In this document: positions 8,557 to 17,155 of the stretch, piece after piece
How the letters are laid out: each line of letters opens with the position of its first letter
Position numbering within the stretch: position 1 is the first letter of the stretch
Source: Anaerolineales bacterium
GTDB taxonomy: Bacteria; Chloroflexota; Anaerolineae; Anaerolineales; UBA11579
Assembly: GCA_016932165.1 (NCBI GenBank)
Contig: JAFGDK010000034.1
Span: 1-64,000 of the forward strand
DNA: 64,000 nucleotides
Direction of reading: 5' to 3'
Translations under genes and position numbers: made by a program
The notes under the pieces: model-generated
What the model saw: the letters and a program-made list of their open reading frames with translations, nothing else
Databases searched by the model: none
Told to the model about the DNA's origin: nothing

Positions 8557-9690
8557 ATGCAACTTAGACAAATCGATCTGGAGTCACGACAGGATGTGCA
8601 CAAGTTCATCATCTTCCCCTTCAAACTCTACCAGGGATGCAATCAATGGGTCCCCCCATTGATTGCCAATGAGAAAAAAAAGCTTAACCCGGCAGAGCAC
8701 CCCTTCTACCAGCACTCCACCTGTGAATTTTACGTGGCAGAAGACCAGCGCGGAAAAGTGCTGGGACGGATCGCCTTGCAGCACAACACCCGTCACAACG
8801 AGCAGCTTGGGCTGAATGCTGGGATCATCAGCTTCTTTGAGGTGGTTGATGACCAGGCAGCTGCCAACCTGTTGTTTGAGAAGGCAGAGGCCTGGGCGCG
8901 AGCCAAAGGATTCAACACTCTGGAGGGTCCTAAGGGGCTGCTGAATACTGAATCCGGAGGTGTGCTGATTGAGGGATTTGAGCATTCCCCTGCGATGAAT
9001 GTGCCTTATAACTATGATTACTACCAGAAATTCTATGAGGATTTCGGCTTCACCAAGAAGCGGGACAGCCTGTCGGGTTACATTGATGTCACCAAGGTAG
9101 AAGTGCCCGACCGTGTCCGGCGGATTGCCGAGAAAGTAATGGAAAAACGCGGTTACTGGATCAAGCGATTTGAGACCAAGGATGAGATGCGCGCCATGGT
9201 CGATCAAGCCCAGACAGTCCTGAATGAATCTTTCAGAGATGGGGTTTCTTTTGTGGAAATGACAGACGCAGAATTTGCTATGGCTGCTGATGAATTGATC
9301 TCGATTGCTGACCCCAAACTGATTAAGGTGGTGATGAAGGGAGACAAGATCATCGGCTACTTGTTTGCCTATCACGATCTAAGAGAAGGATTAAAACGCG
9401 CCCGCGGCCGGTTTTTCCCCTTCGGCTGGTGGCACCTGATGCAGGCACAAAAAAACACCGATTGGGTCAACGTCAATGGCGTCGGTGTTCTGCCTGAATA
9501 CCAGGGAAGAGGAGCCAATGCGGTCATGTACGTGGCCTTGGGGGATACGATCAAAGGAGAATATGGCCAGTTCAGGCACGCTGATACAGTCTTTATCGGC
9601 GAGGAAAACCACAAAAGCTTCTCAGATAACATCACTATGGGCGTGACCTGGTACAAACGCCACCGCATGTATGAGAAGACATTGGACTAA
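8557..9690 (+). CDS. YghO/BcerS-like GNAT-fold acyltransferase, copy 2
   Basis: A 377-aa paralogue of the preceding gene. Conserved blocks are KFIIFPFKLYQGCNQWVPP at the N-terminus, HPFYQHSTCEFYVAE, EGPKGLLNTESGGVLIEGF in the middle, FFPFGWWHL, and the acyl-CoA loop NGVGVLPEYQGRGANAVMY. It is closer by eye to copy 3 (18068-19192) than to copy 1. There are no membrane spans. The start at ATG 8557 has GGAG 6 nt upstream. The permease gene begins 3 nt after its stop, so the two are translationally linked. Members are usually annotated only as GNAT N-acetyltransferases; an N-acyltransferase role on lipid or amino-acid-like acceptors is inference. Confidence 0.78.
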   Translation: MQLRQIDLESRQDVHKFIIFPFKLYQGCNQWVPPLIANEKKKLNPAEHPFYQHSTCEFYVAEDQRGKVLGRIALQHNTRHNEQLGLNAGIISFFEVVDDQAAANLLFEKAEAWARAKGFNTLEGPKGLLNTESGGVLIEGFEHSPAMNVPYNYDYYQKFYEDFGFTKKRDSLSGYIDVTKVEVPDRVRRIAEKVMEKRGYWIKRFETKDEMRAMVDQAQTVLNESFRDGVSFVEMTDAEFAMAADELISIADPKLIKVVMKGDKIIGYLFAYHDLREGLKRARGRFFPFGWWHLMQAQKNTDWVNVNGVGVLPEYQGRGANAVMYVALGDTIKGEYGQFRHADTVFIGEENHKSFSDNITMGVTWYKRHRMYEKTLD

Positions 9691-9693
9691 CCT

Positions 9694-11115
9694 ATGACAA
9701 CCATAAACTCAGAAAAGCTCAGCCGCAAGACCAAATTGCTCTACGGCGCTGGTGATTTTGGTTTCAGCCTCACCGACACCGTCATTGGCGTGCTGTATGC
9801 CATTTTTCTCACCGATGTGATCGGCATCCCGGCCCGATATGCCGCTGGCGTTTTTCTCGTCGGCCGCATCTGGGATTTTATCAACGATCCGCTGATGGGC
9901 TATATCTCCGACCGCACCCGCACCCGCTGGGGGCGCAGGCGCCCTTTCCTGCTCTTTGGTTTCATCCCCTTTGCCATCGCCTACTCTCTCCTGTGGATCA
10001 ATTACACCGATTGGAGCTTCTTTGCCAGCGTTCAGAATTCAATCGCCGGGATGACCAAAGGCGGTTCCGCAGATGCCTTTGGCATCACTGGCCTGATCTT
10101 TTTTGCCGCAGCGTATATCGTCTACGAAACCCTGGCAACCCTCGTCTACATGCCGTACTTCGCCCTGACACCAGAACTTACCCTGGACTATGATGAACGC
10201 ACCGACCTGACCAGTTACCGCATGTTCTTCTCAATCTTTGCCGGGCTGATCGGTTTTGTAGTCCCCTTTATGCTGATCGACAGCACCACGCCAGAAAATG
10301 CGCCTACCGTGCTGGTCATCGGGATTGTATTTGGGGTTGCATCGGCGCTGCCCCTGCTGTTGACCTTCTTCGGCACCAAAGAGCGGGAAGAATTCGTTCA
10401 CCTACAGCAGCAGAGCCTGATCAGCTCATTAAAAGCTGCCTTTCGCAATAAAATTTTCGTTTTCACCATGTTCATCTTCCTCTTCACCTGGGCAGCGCTC
10501 AACCTGGTGCAGTCCATGTTGTTGTATTTTGTGAAATACCGTTTGGGAATGGAAGCCAATTTCGATCTGATCGCCGGGACAGTATTTGTTACCGCCATGC
10601 TCACCCTCCCCATTTGGGAGCGGCTCTCCCGAAAGTTTGACAAACGCCGCGCTTACATCTTCGGGATGGTCTTCCTCTCAACTGTGCTGGTCGTGCTGGC
10701 TTTCATCAATCCTGAATCCAGCCTGTGGATCATTATTTTGTTCGCCTTCCTGGCTGGGATTGGGGTTGCCGCGGTGCACGTGCTTCCCTGGTCAATGATC
10801 CCCGATGCTGTGGAGGTGGATGAACTTGAAACCGGCAGCCGCCACGAGGGCATGTACTACAGTCTGGTGACCCTACTGCGCAAAATTGCCACTGCCATCG
10901 CCCTGCCTTCGATGTTGTGGATCCTGGATGGCAGCGGATTTGTCTCCAATGCTGCTGTCCAAACCCCTTCTGCCACCAAAGCGATCATTGGGTTGACCGG
11001 ACCGGGTCCAGCCATGTTCATGCTGGCCGGGATCCTTTTTGCGGCGTTTTACCCCCTCAGCCGCACAGACCATGCAGATATCCGGGCTAAGCTGGCGGCT
11101 GCAAAGGCAGATTAA
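9694..11115 (+). CDS. GPH-family (MelB-like) MFS permease
   Basis: A 473-aa, 12-helix transporter of the glycoside-pentoside-hexuronide:cation symporter family. The diagnostic loop between helices 2 and 3 reads GRIWDFINDPLMGYISDRTR and continues TRWGRRRPFLLFG (about residues 57-88). The motif PYFALTPELTLDYDERTDL is also family-typical. GPH members take up sugars with Na+ or H+, but distant members carry other solutes. It starts 3 nt after the copy 2 acyltransferase, so the permease may serve the same unknown pathway. A second GPH permease lies at 46763. The gene ends at a bidirectional terminator. Confidence 0.88.
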   Translation: MTTINSEKLSRKTKLLYGAGDFGFSLTDTVIGVLYAIFLTDVIGIPARYAAGVFLVGRIWDFINDPLMGYISDRTRTRWGRRRPFLLFGFIPFAIAYSLLWINYTDWSFFASVQNSIAGMTKGGSADAFGITGLIFFAAAYIVYETLATLVYMPYFALTPELTLDYDERTDLTSYRMFFSIFAGLIGFVVPFMLIDSTTPENAPTVLVIGIVFGVASALPLLLTFFGTKEREEFVHLQQQSLISSLKAAFRNKIFVFTMFIFLFTWAALNLVQSMLLYFVKYRLGMEANFDLIAGTVFVTAMLTLPIWERLSRKFDKRRAYIFGMVFLSTVLVVLAFINPESSLWIIILFAFLAGIGVAAVHVLPWSMIPDAVEVDELETGSRHEGMYYSLVTLLRKIATAIALPSMLWILDGSGFVSNAAVQTPSATKAIIGLTGPGPAMFMLAGILFAAFYPLSRTDHADIRAKLAAAKAD

Positions 11116-11134
11116 TTTCCTGCTTGCTTAAATC

Positions 11135-11172
11135 AAAACAGGGAGCGGCTCATTACCGGACTCCCTGTTTTT
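11135..11172. terminator. Bidirectional Rho-independent terminator
   Basis: AAAACAGGGAG (11135-11145) pairs with CTCCCTGTTTT (11161-11171) around a 15-nt loop. T runs follow on both strands. It lies between the convergent permease and HD-GYP genes and can serve both. Confidence 0.85.
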
Positions 11173-11187
11173 GAACAGCCGTTTTTC

Positions 11188-12288
11188 TTAGATACCTGTC
11201 GCAACCATCTGCATGAACGTCTCGGTTACCTGGGGATCAAAGTGCTTCCCCTGCTGGTTTTGAATATAATCAACCACTTGCGGGCGGGGGAACTTCTTTC
11301 GATACGGGCGGTCTACCAGCATGGCATCCCACACATCCACGATCGAGAAAATCCGTGCCGAGAGCGGAATTGCTTCACCTCTCAAGCCGTTTGGATAGCC
11401 GCTGCCATCCCACTTTTCATGATGCGAAGACGGAATCTCCATGACTTCATCCGGTATTTCAAATTCCTTGAGCAAATCCTTCACAATCCGTGGATGAAGC
11501 CTCATAATCTTCCATTCAGACTCAGACAATGCGCCTGGTTTCAGGAGAATCTCGTCGGGGATCACGATCTTGCCAATATCGTGCAACAGCGCGCCGCGGC
11601 GGAAATTTTTCAGTCGTTCCCCGCTAAATCCCAGCCTCTGTGCCAGTTTGACCGCCAGGTCGGCGACCCGCCTGGTATGTTCTTTGGTTTCCTTATCCCG
11701 CTTATCCAGCAAGTTCACCCAACTGTCCACGATCTCATCCAGCGCTTCTTCATTGGTAGATGCATTCACCAATTCTGTAATACTATCGTGGAATTGGGGT
11801 GAGGATAAGCTCCGGTTGATCAACAGACCAGCTGAATTGGCCTCTTTCAGTTTTCTGAAGAACATCAGCCAGTAGCCGCTGGTTGCCAGGAAGTCATTCA
11901 CCCGGTAGATTCGCAAATACTGGTAACCTGACTGGTTGAGTAAGGTCTGCATTCGGGGATAACGTACCACTTCCTTCTGCAGCCTGAGTACGTTGCCATT
12001 GAATTTTAACCGGTCATTCGATATTCGCTTTGAAAACCTGGCAATTTCAACCTCAGTGGAAGGAATAATCGGCGGGAAACCCACTGCCGATGAGACATAA
12101 TAAGAATCGGGCGGACGTGAAAAAACCACCATGCCCCCATCCACATGCAGGTTGCGCAACAGGGCTAGATGATAGTTATCCGAGAATGCCACACTGGCAA
12201 ACGGTAGCGGGATCGATTCGATGAACGATTCCTTGGATTCTATTATCTTTGCCCCATTGGTTAAAGCCTGCTGTGATGGAAGTGTCAT
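11188..12288 (-). CDS. HD-GYP domain protein (putative c-di-GMP phosphodiesterase)
   Basis: A 366-aa protein. Residues 1-175 form an unassigned, possibly GAF-like sensory region. Residues 185-360 are an HD-GYP domain with metal ligands in order: H204 (EHTRRVADLA), HD 236-237 (HDIGKIVIP), H265, HH 289-290, and a GYP-type loop GSGYP (295-299), then RIFSIVDVWDAM. All key residues are present, so hydrolysis of cyclic di-GMP or a related nucleotide is plausible. It is cytosolic. SD AAGGGG lies 6 nt before the ATG. It is the last gene of a three-gene unit with the 75-aa and 49-aa proteins (27-nt gap). That context points to an output arm of a small-peptide or cell-state signal, which is inference. 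Confidence 0.88.
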   Translation of the reverse strand: MTLPSQQALTNGAKIIESKESFIESIPLPFASVAFSDNYHLALLRNLHVDGGMVVFSRPPDSYYVSSAVGFPPIIPSTEVEIARFSKRISNDRLKFNGNVLRLQKEVVRYPRMQTLLNQSGYQYLRIYRVNDFLATSGYWLMFFRKLKEANSAGLLINRSLSSPQFHDSITELVNASTNEEALDEIVDSWVNLLDKRDKETKEHTRRVADLAVKLAQRLGFSGERLKNFRRGALLHDIGKIVIPDEILLKPGALSESEWKIMRLHPRIVKDLLKEFEIPDEVMEIPSSHHEKWDGSGYPNGLRGEAIPLSARIFSIVDVWDAMLVDRPYRKKFPRPQVVDYIQNQQGKHFDPQVTETFMQMVATGI

Positions 12289-12315
12289 GTGGTTCCCCTT
12301 TAGTTATGCGAATGG

Positions 12316-12543
12316 TTAGATCGCCTGGTCTATAATTCTGTACAATCCCTGAATAAATTGACCGACGTTCTTAGCCCGGATATTCATCACTTCTTGCTGA
12401 ATAATCTCCGGCAGCGGATATTCCTGAATCTTCTGTGACCGCTTCCCATTCAAAACGCCTGCTTTGAACTCTTCATCGATCAACGCACGTGTAGCTATGG
12501 CGTTGAGGTGCGCTTTTGAAATTCCGTAAGTCTGGGCTTGCAT
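12316..12543 (-). CDS. 75-aa NHLP-clan-like small protein
   Basis: A small helical protein with a strong SD (AGGAGG, 5 nt spacing) located inside the end of the preceding 49-aa ORF, so the two are translationally coupled. The pattern IATRALIDEEFKAGVLNG, then YPLPEIIQQEVMNIRA and a closing GQFIQGL, resembles the nitrile-hydratase-leader-like (NHLP) clan, such as the Os1348/Franean1_4349 families common in Chloroflexota. Some of these are RiPP leaders. It has no Cys-rich or Ser/Thr-rich core, and no RiPP-modifying enzyme is encoded nearby, so a precursor role is unproven. It could equally be a small regulatory or partner protein for the HD-GYP enzyme. Confidence 0.72.
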   Translation of the reverse strand: MQAQTYGISKAHLNAIATRALIDEEFKAGVLNGKRSQKIQEYPLPEIIQQEVMNIRAKNVGQFIQGLYRIIDQAI

Positions 12544-12544
12544 A

Positions 12545-12694
12545 TTACCCTCCTATTCCACCTGGGATCGGGCCGGCCAGGACTTCACTGCCAAACAGTA
12601 AGCTTGATGCCAGCACCAATGCCATGAACGCAAACTTAATGATGGTGGTGAGTTTTCCAGAAACGGCCAGCTCTTTCACTTTTGCGATTAACAT
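12545..12694 (-). CDS. 49-aa exported-looking small peptide
   Basis: A short ORF with an excellent SD (AAGGAG, 9 nt before the ATG) whose stop lies one base before the next start. The peptide has a basic N-terminus (MLIAKVKELAVSGK), a hydrophobic core (KFAFMALVLASSLLF, residues 20-34) and SEVLA followed by GPIPGGIGG. That is the shape of a Sec signal peptide with a possible signal-peptidase site after residue 40, which would release a nine-residue Gly/Pro-rich tail. Alternatively it stays as a single-span membrane peptide. No homologue is recognised. It heads the operon with the 75-aa and HD-GYP genes. Direct TGAACAAA repeats lie 47-66 nt upstream. Confidence 0.7.
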   Translation of the reverse strand: MLIAKVKELAVSGKLTTIIKFAFMALVLASSLLFGSEVLAGPIPGGIGG

Positions 12695-12723
12695 GTTCTT
12701 TTGCTCCTTAGGAATTTTCTTAA

Positions 12724-12760
12724 ATTGTATGGATCAGTTATGAACAAAGTTCTGAACAAA
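12724..12760 (-). promoter_or_regulatory. Candidate promoter/operator of the small-peptide operon
   Basis: Two copies of TGAACAAA (12741-12748 and 12753-12760, 12-bp period) lie just upstream of a TACAAT -10-like hexamer on the minus strand (12724-12729). The repeats sit where a -35 would be and no good -35 is seen. This arrangement resembles SARP/BTAD-activated promoters. The inferred regulator is encoded at 13835-17038. Confidence 0.45.
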
Positions 12761-12852
12761 ATTGGGTATTAAAGCCTCCTTTCACTCAAAAACTGTCAGA
12801 CCTTGCATTTTTGTAAGGTGCTGGTGCGCATTTTGTCCCTTAAATAGAAACC

Positions 12853-12877
12853 GGGCTGGCGATTTAGCTACCAGCCC
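12853..12877 (-). terminator. Terminator after the ANT(6)-like gene
   Basis: GGGCTGG (12853-12859) pairs with CCAGCCC (12871-12877). On the minus strand the stem is followed by GGTTTCTATTT. It separates the nucleotidyltransferase gene from the small-peptide operon. Confidence 0.5.
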
Positions 12878-12936
12878 CCCTCTTCTATCCCATTGGAAGC
12901 AAAGATTTGATGCTTAGTCTATGTTGTTATTTTGCT

Positions 12937-13809
12937 TCAAGGATCGAAGCTGGATGCGTCTTGCGGTAATGTTTGGATCAACCGGACAAACTCCGTGACA
13001 CGGGCGTCATCCTGATGTGGGTATCGATAGCCAAAATGACGGGCAACGTCCTGCGCAGTGTCACGGAACAACTCCCCCATAGTATATAATGTTTTCCAGA
13101 AATTTCCAGAAACTGGCAACGAAAATACCTCTTTAATCATCCCCCAAAGGTCACGATCGAATTTATCCTCATAAAAACGCCCCAATTTACCGGGAGATTG
13201 CTCAAAATTCGTCTGTGCACCAAAATACCAGTTCAGCATTTTCAACAATTCACCCTTCATTAGATTCTGAAAATACCAAGGATAGATCACCTCTCCCCGC
13301 CATAATCCTTTGGCCACATACGGCATCAGCCACCAGAATTCATTGCAGCAGTGTCTAAATTGAATCTCTGTAGGAGGCATCGGCCAGTAACCTCGGTCAT
13401 TGGGAATTGGCTTTTCTTTAATCCGGTTATCTTTATCCAGCAGCACCAAGCTGAGAGTGTCGGAGCGAATGTTTTTTTCCAGATCCCTTGATAAGCAGAA
13501 TGTCAGGTCAATCCGGTTGCCATCGGTGAACTGCATCAGGTATGCATATCTGTCAGGATTATCTGAGAAAGAATCCCCCATCTCGTCTGGCAGCTGAAAT
13601 ATGATTGTTTCGCCAAAATATTCAAATACTGAGTAATTATGGATGTAAGGCTGGACCTCATCTACATAATAGACGACATCATAATCCTGGAAGATATCCG
13701 GCAATAGATTAGGATTTACCCTGGACCCGTTCAATACCACGGCCCTGATGTTGTCATCCTCCGAGGCATATTTCAGGATCAGATCAATCATCTCATCTTC
13801 TGTACGCAT
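12937..13809 (-). CDS. ANT(6)/AadK-like aminoglycoside 6-adenylyltransferase family protein
   Basis: A 290-aa nucleotidyltransferase. The catalytic block is VLNGSRVNP followed by QDYDVVYYVDE: GSR at 28-30 and the metal-binding pair D42/D44. Further family blocks are DGNRIDLTF, RHCCNEFWWLMPYVAKGLWR, KLGRFYEDKF and the tail ARHFGYRYP. Length matches AadE/AadK enzymes, which adenylylate streptomycin at position 6. I start at ATG 13809, 10 nt after GAGGA; an in-frame GTG seven codons earlier is possible. The gene sits 25 nt after the big regulator gene and may share its transcript. There is no sign of recent transfer. Resistance is possible but not shown, as chromosomal homologues are common in environmental bacteria. 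Confidence 0.85.
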   Translation of the reverse strand: MRTEDEMIDLILKYASEDDNIRAVVLNGSRVNPNLLPDIFQDYDVVYYVDEVQPYIHNYSVFEYFGETIIFQLPDEMGDSFSDNPDRYAYLMQFTDGNRIDLTFCLSRDLEKNIRSDTLSLVLLDKDNRIKEKPIPNDRGYWPMPPTEIQFRHCCNEFWWLMPYVAKGLWRGEVIYPWYFQNLMKGELLKMLNWYFGAQTNFEQSPGKLGRFYEDKFDRDLWGMIKEVFSLPVSGNFWKTLYTMGELFRDTAQDVARHFGYRYPHQDDARVTEFVRLIQTLPQDASSFDP

Positions 13810-13834
13810 CGCCAGGAATCCTCGAACCACAAAT

Positions 13835-16800
13835 TCAATCTAAAGATTTGTAATATTTTTTCAAGGAATCATCAGGCTCAATCGCCATCTCTTCCTTTAG
13901 AATTCCCTTGTATTTCTTATAATGCTTCCGGGCAGCAGTCTTATCCCCCAGGGCTGCCAGGCACTGCATAATCCTCAAATGATAATCATCCTGATATGGA
14001 TCATATTCAATCGCCCGTTGATAGATTTCAAGAGCCGTCTGAAGATTGCGCTTCTCAAAATAGTCTTCGCCCATCTCACCCAGAATCTGTCGGAAACGGT
14101 TCTGGAGTTCAAATCGGCGATCATCTGCCCAGGGCATGTCAATATCCTCAAGGTAATCCGACTGATATAATTCCAAAATCCGGCGCATGGCCGTCCGGCG
14201 CTCAACTGCTGAATCTGATTTATCTAATCCCTCCAGCAGTTCTTGCACTTCTGCCACGTCAAAGTAGATCTGAGCATCTGGTGAAAATTGATATTCACCA
14301 TCCTCAAAGACAATGATGTTCTTACTGCCCAACGCCTTTCGCACACGCCACAAGGTGGCATGGAAATTACTATTAATCTTGGCTTGAGAAAAGTCAGGCC
14401 AGAAAGCAAGTGCAATTTCATCCTTGGTGACCCGTTTCCGGTCGAGAATGAAATAAAACAACGCCCTCGCCCCAACTGAACTCCAAGCCCTGTGCGGCAG
14501 GTTTCTACCATTCAAGCGTATCTGCCCATGGTTCAGACCAAACACATTCAAAATAACAGCCTCTTCTTCCTCTTCCCGCTTATCAGAAATCAGCTCCTCG
14601 AGAGTGGGCAGTGACTGCTTCGCCCGTTCCAGAATCGAAACCACCTGAGGAGATTCGTCTTCTTTGAGAACTGGGCCCACCAGTTTCATATTATTCCGCA
14701 CCGCATTAACTAAAAACTGGTCATAGCCCAGAGATGCGGCCAACTCTAATGCTTCATGAATGTGCCTCCTGGCAAGATCATCAGTCCCCTCAATCAGATT
14801 CAGGATCGCATAATAAAAATTCAGCTCCACGTTCTCCTGAGAGAGCGGTTTGCTTCCATTGCCATTTGCCAGTAAAGATTCAAATGTCTTTCGGGCCAAT
14901 CGGTTCTGCCCCATGGCAAGATACAATTTTGCAAACCTCAACTGATAAGCTGGATTTTCAATGTCCTGCTTTTGAATCCGGGCTAGCTCACGGATATAGT
15001 ACATCGCGGTGTTAAAATCCTGCCTGTTGATCTCCACCTCGACCAAGCCGGAGTAGGCATCTGCAATTGCGCCGTATTCTTCCAGTTTTTCGGCTTGCTG
15101 GCGGGCATTCTGATAGATGTCTTCCGCCTGCTTCCATTCCCCGATTTCACGCAGCAGGTCTGCCTGTCCATTGTTGATATACGCTTTTAACCGGTTCAGA
15201 TTGTTATATTTCGCCACCTCAAGGGCCTGCAAATAATGCGCCCAGGCATCTGCGTATTTACCCATTAAGTAGTTCAGATAAGCAAAATTGTTATGACCGG
15301 TAGCCAGATCATTGAAATTAGTTCTCATTCGCCGGGCAATATCCAGCGCTTCACGATAGCTGATTTGCGCTTCAAATATATTGCCAGCATCCAGAGCAAT
15401 ATATCCGATATCTGCCAGGGTCATGACCAGCTCGTGAGCCTGGCGCGCCTGAAAATCTTCATCCAGCATCTCCCGCAAAGCCCTTGCCGCTCTCTTCAAG
15501 CTGTCGAGCGCCGCGTCAGGATCCCCCAGATAATACGAGGTCATTCCCTTCAATCGTTCGGCTTGATACCAGTAATACCGGTCCAAATGGTATTCATCCA
15601 CCTTCTTTTGAACCGCCTGTGCCCACCGGGCAGCTTCATCGTACTTGCCGGTAAACCGCAGCACCATTCCGCGGCTGACCATGAGATTACAGTGGGTATT
15701 GTGATCCTCTCGCTTGATTAAAATTTCCTCAGCGGTGTCCATCAAAGTCATCGCCTGATCAAACTCGCTCAGGGTGACCTTGTATTTTGCCAGATTCAAC
15801 AACAGATCAGGTGCATTGGAGATCAGTGAAGGCGAATCCTTTATATCGCTGTACCACTGATCCAACACTTTTGCCTGGCCTGAGAGATACATTTCGCGTG
15901 AAACTTGATCCACCAGGGAGACAGCCTGCTGTTTTTCATCCGCCAGGAAGTAATGCGTGATCGACTTTACCAGCTGCCCTTCTTGCCTATACCAATCTGC
16001 AATTTTGCTATGCAGATCAGACAGCCGCTCAGGATAAGCACCTTCCAGGCTGCCTTGCAAGAATTCTGAAAATAATTGGTGGTAGCGGTAGTGAGTTTCA
16101 ACGCTGCTTTCTGAAGAAGAAGACAGGAATAAATTCAACTCTTCCAATTGTTTAATCACATCTTTGGCGTTCTTAATCCTCAGCAGATGATTGGCCATCG
16201 GGATCGAAAACTCATCCACAAGACTCGTGGCATACAGGAAATTGATTAAATGCTCCGGCAGCGAATGAATGACCTCGTCTGCCAGGTAGGTGTACACATG
16301 CTGGCGCGCTCCCAAGATCTTTGGGATCTCAACAGAAAGATTCTCAGATCGTAATGCCAGCAAAATTGCCACGATCCAGCCTTCCGCCTGTTCCAAAATC
16401 TGCGTAGACTGCTCCGCGGTGAGTTGGATATGGTAATACCTCCAGCACAGCTCGATAATCTCATCCTGCCGGAACTTGAGATCATCCTCACTGATAATGG
16501 CCAACTGTTCCTGCACATACAGCAAAGCGGTGGGGATACCATACACATTCCGCGATCCGATCATGATCCGCAATTGGTCGGGGAGGTAATTAATTAACGC
16601 CTCCACAAAATCGGTGATCTCAGGTTCAACAGAAACCAGATGGTAATCATCCAGCACCAGAATGCTGAAATCCTGCAGCGTCTCCTCCAGCTGGTTGACC
16701 AGCCGGTAAGCCAATTCCTGTGGGGATGGCAGTCCTTCTTCGAGCGATAAAGCCAGATCATTCCCAAATTCAGGATGATGCAGCTTAAAGGATTGGATCA

Positions 16801-17038
16801 CATTTTCATAAAAAGTCGCCAGATTTGTATCATCGGTTGTGATCCGGAACCAGTAAACAACCGCGTCAATATCATCAGCAAAGTCCACCAGCAGAGTGGT
16901 CTTTCCATATCCCGCCGGCGCGCATACAAACAACACCTTTCGGTGAATGTTGTTGTGCAGCATATCCAGCAGCCGGGTACGATGGAGAGTTCTTGGCTGT
17001 CTACGTGGCGGAACTAATTTTACATTCGGGGAAAGCAT
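13835..17038 (-). CDS. MalT-like STAND ATPase with C-terminal winged-helix/BTAD regulator
   Basis: A 1067-aa transcription regulator. A STAND-type NTPase domain has Walker A APAGYGKTTLL (40-50) and Walker B-like ILVLDDYHLV near 125-134. About 400 residues of TPR-like helices follow (about 340-800). The C-terminus has an OmpR-like winged helix (LNVFGLNHGQIRLNG, then WSSVGARALFYFILDRKRVT) and a BTAD domain (about 920-1067, ending in AARKHYKKYKGILKEEMAIEP). It differs from MalT itself, which ends in a LuxR helix. Such proteins act as ligand-gated activators that oligomerise on tandem DNA repeats. The likely targets are its own promoter and the adjacent small-peptide operon, both with TGAACAAA-like repeats. 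The inducer is unknown. Confidence 0.88.
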   Translation of the reverse strand: MLSPNVKLVPPRRQPRTLHRTRLLDMLHNNIHRKVLFVCAPAGYGKTTLLVDFADDIDAVVYWFRITTDDTNLATFYENVIQSFKLHHPEFGNDLALSLEEGLPSPQELAYRLVNQLEETLQDFSILVLDDYHLVSVEPEITDFVEALINYLPDQLRIMIGSRNVYGIPTALLYVQEQLAIISEDDLKFRQDEIIELCWRYYHIQLTAEQSTQILEQAEGWIVAILLALRSENLSVEIPKILGARQHVYTYLADEVIHSLPEHLINFLYATSLVDEFSIPMANHLLRIKNAKDVIKQLEELNLFLSSSSESSVETHYRYHQLFSEFLQGSLEGAYPERLSDLHSKIADWYRQEGQLVKSITHYFLADEKQQAVSLVDQVSREMYLSGQAKVLDQWYSDIKDSPSLISNAPDLLLNLAKYKVTLSEFDQAMTLMDTAEEILIKREDHNTHCNLMVSRGMVLRFTGKYDEAARWAQAVQKKVDEYHLDRYYWYQAERLKGMTSYYLGDPDAALDSLKRAARALREMLDEDFQARQAHELVMTLADIGYIALDAGNIFEAQISYREALDIARRMRTNFNDLATGHNNFAYLNYLMGKYADAWAHYLQALEVAKYNNLNRLKAYINNGQADLLREIGEWKQAEDIYQNARQQAEKLEEYGAIADAYSGLVEVEINRQDFNTAMYYIRELARIQKQDIENPAYQLRFAKLYLAMGQNRLARKTFESLLANGNGSKPLSQENVELNFYYAILNLIEGTDDLARRHIHEALELAASLGYDQFLVNAVRNNMKLVGPVLKEDESPQVVSILERAKQSLPTLEELISDKREEEEEAVILNVFGLNHGQIRLNGRNLPHRAWSSVGARALFYFILDRKRVTKDEIALAFWPDFSQAKINSNFHATLWRVRKALGSKNIIVFEDGEYQFSPDAQIYFDVAEVQELLEGLDKSDSAVERRTAMRRILELYQSDYLEDIDMPWADDRRFELQNRFRQILGEMGEDYFEKRNLQTALEIYQRAIEYDPYQDDYHLRIMQCLAALGDKTAARKHYKKYKGILKEEMAIEPDDSLKKYYKSLD

Positions 17039-17098
17039 AACCTTGCCTTTCCAGGCAGTACCAAAATTGCACGATCAAAAATCCAACGGGTTCAGTTG

Positions 17099-17135
17099 TG
17101 AACGAATAGCTAACTTATTATAAACAAAGTTTAGC
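17099..17135 (-). promoter_or_regulatory. Promoter/operator of the BTAD regulator gene
   Basis: A perfect -10 TATAAT lies on the minus strand at 17117-17122. Three 11-bp units in tandem cover it: TGAACGAA at 17099, CTAACTTA at 17110 and TAAACAAA at 17121. An imperfect inverted repeat, GCTAACTT (17109-17116) and AAGTTTAGC (17127-17135), flanks the -10. The TGAACAAA-like core is shared with the small-peptide operon, suggesting autoregulation. Confidence 0.45.
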
Positions 17136-17155
17136 AATCATGCGGAGAAGTAGGA

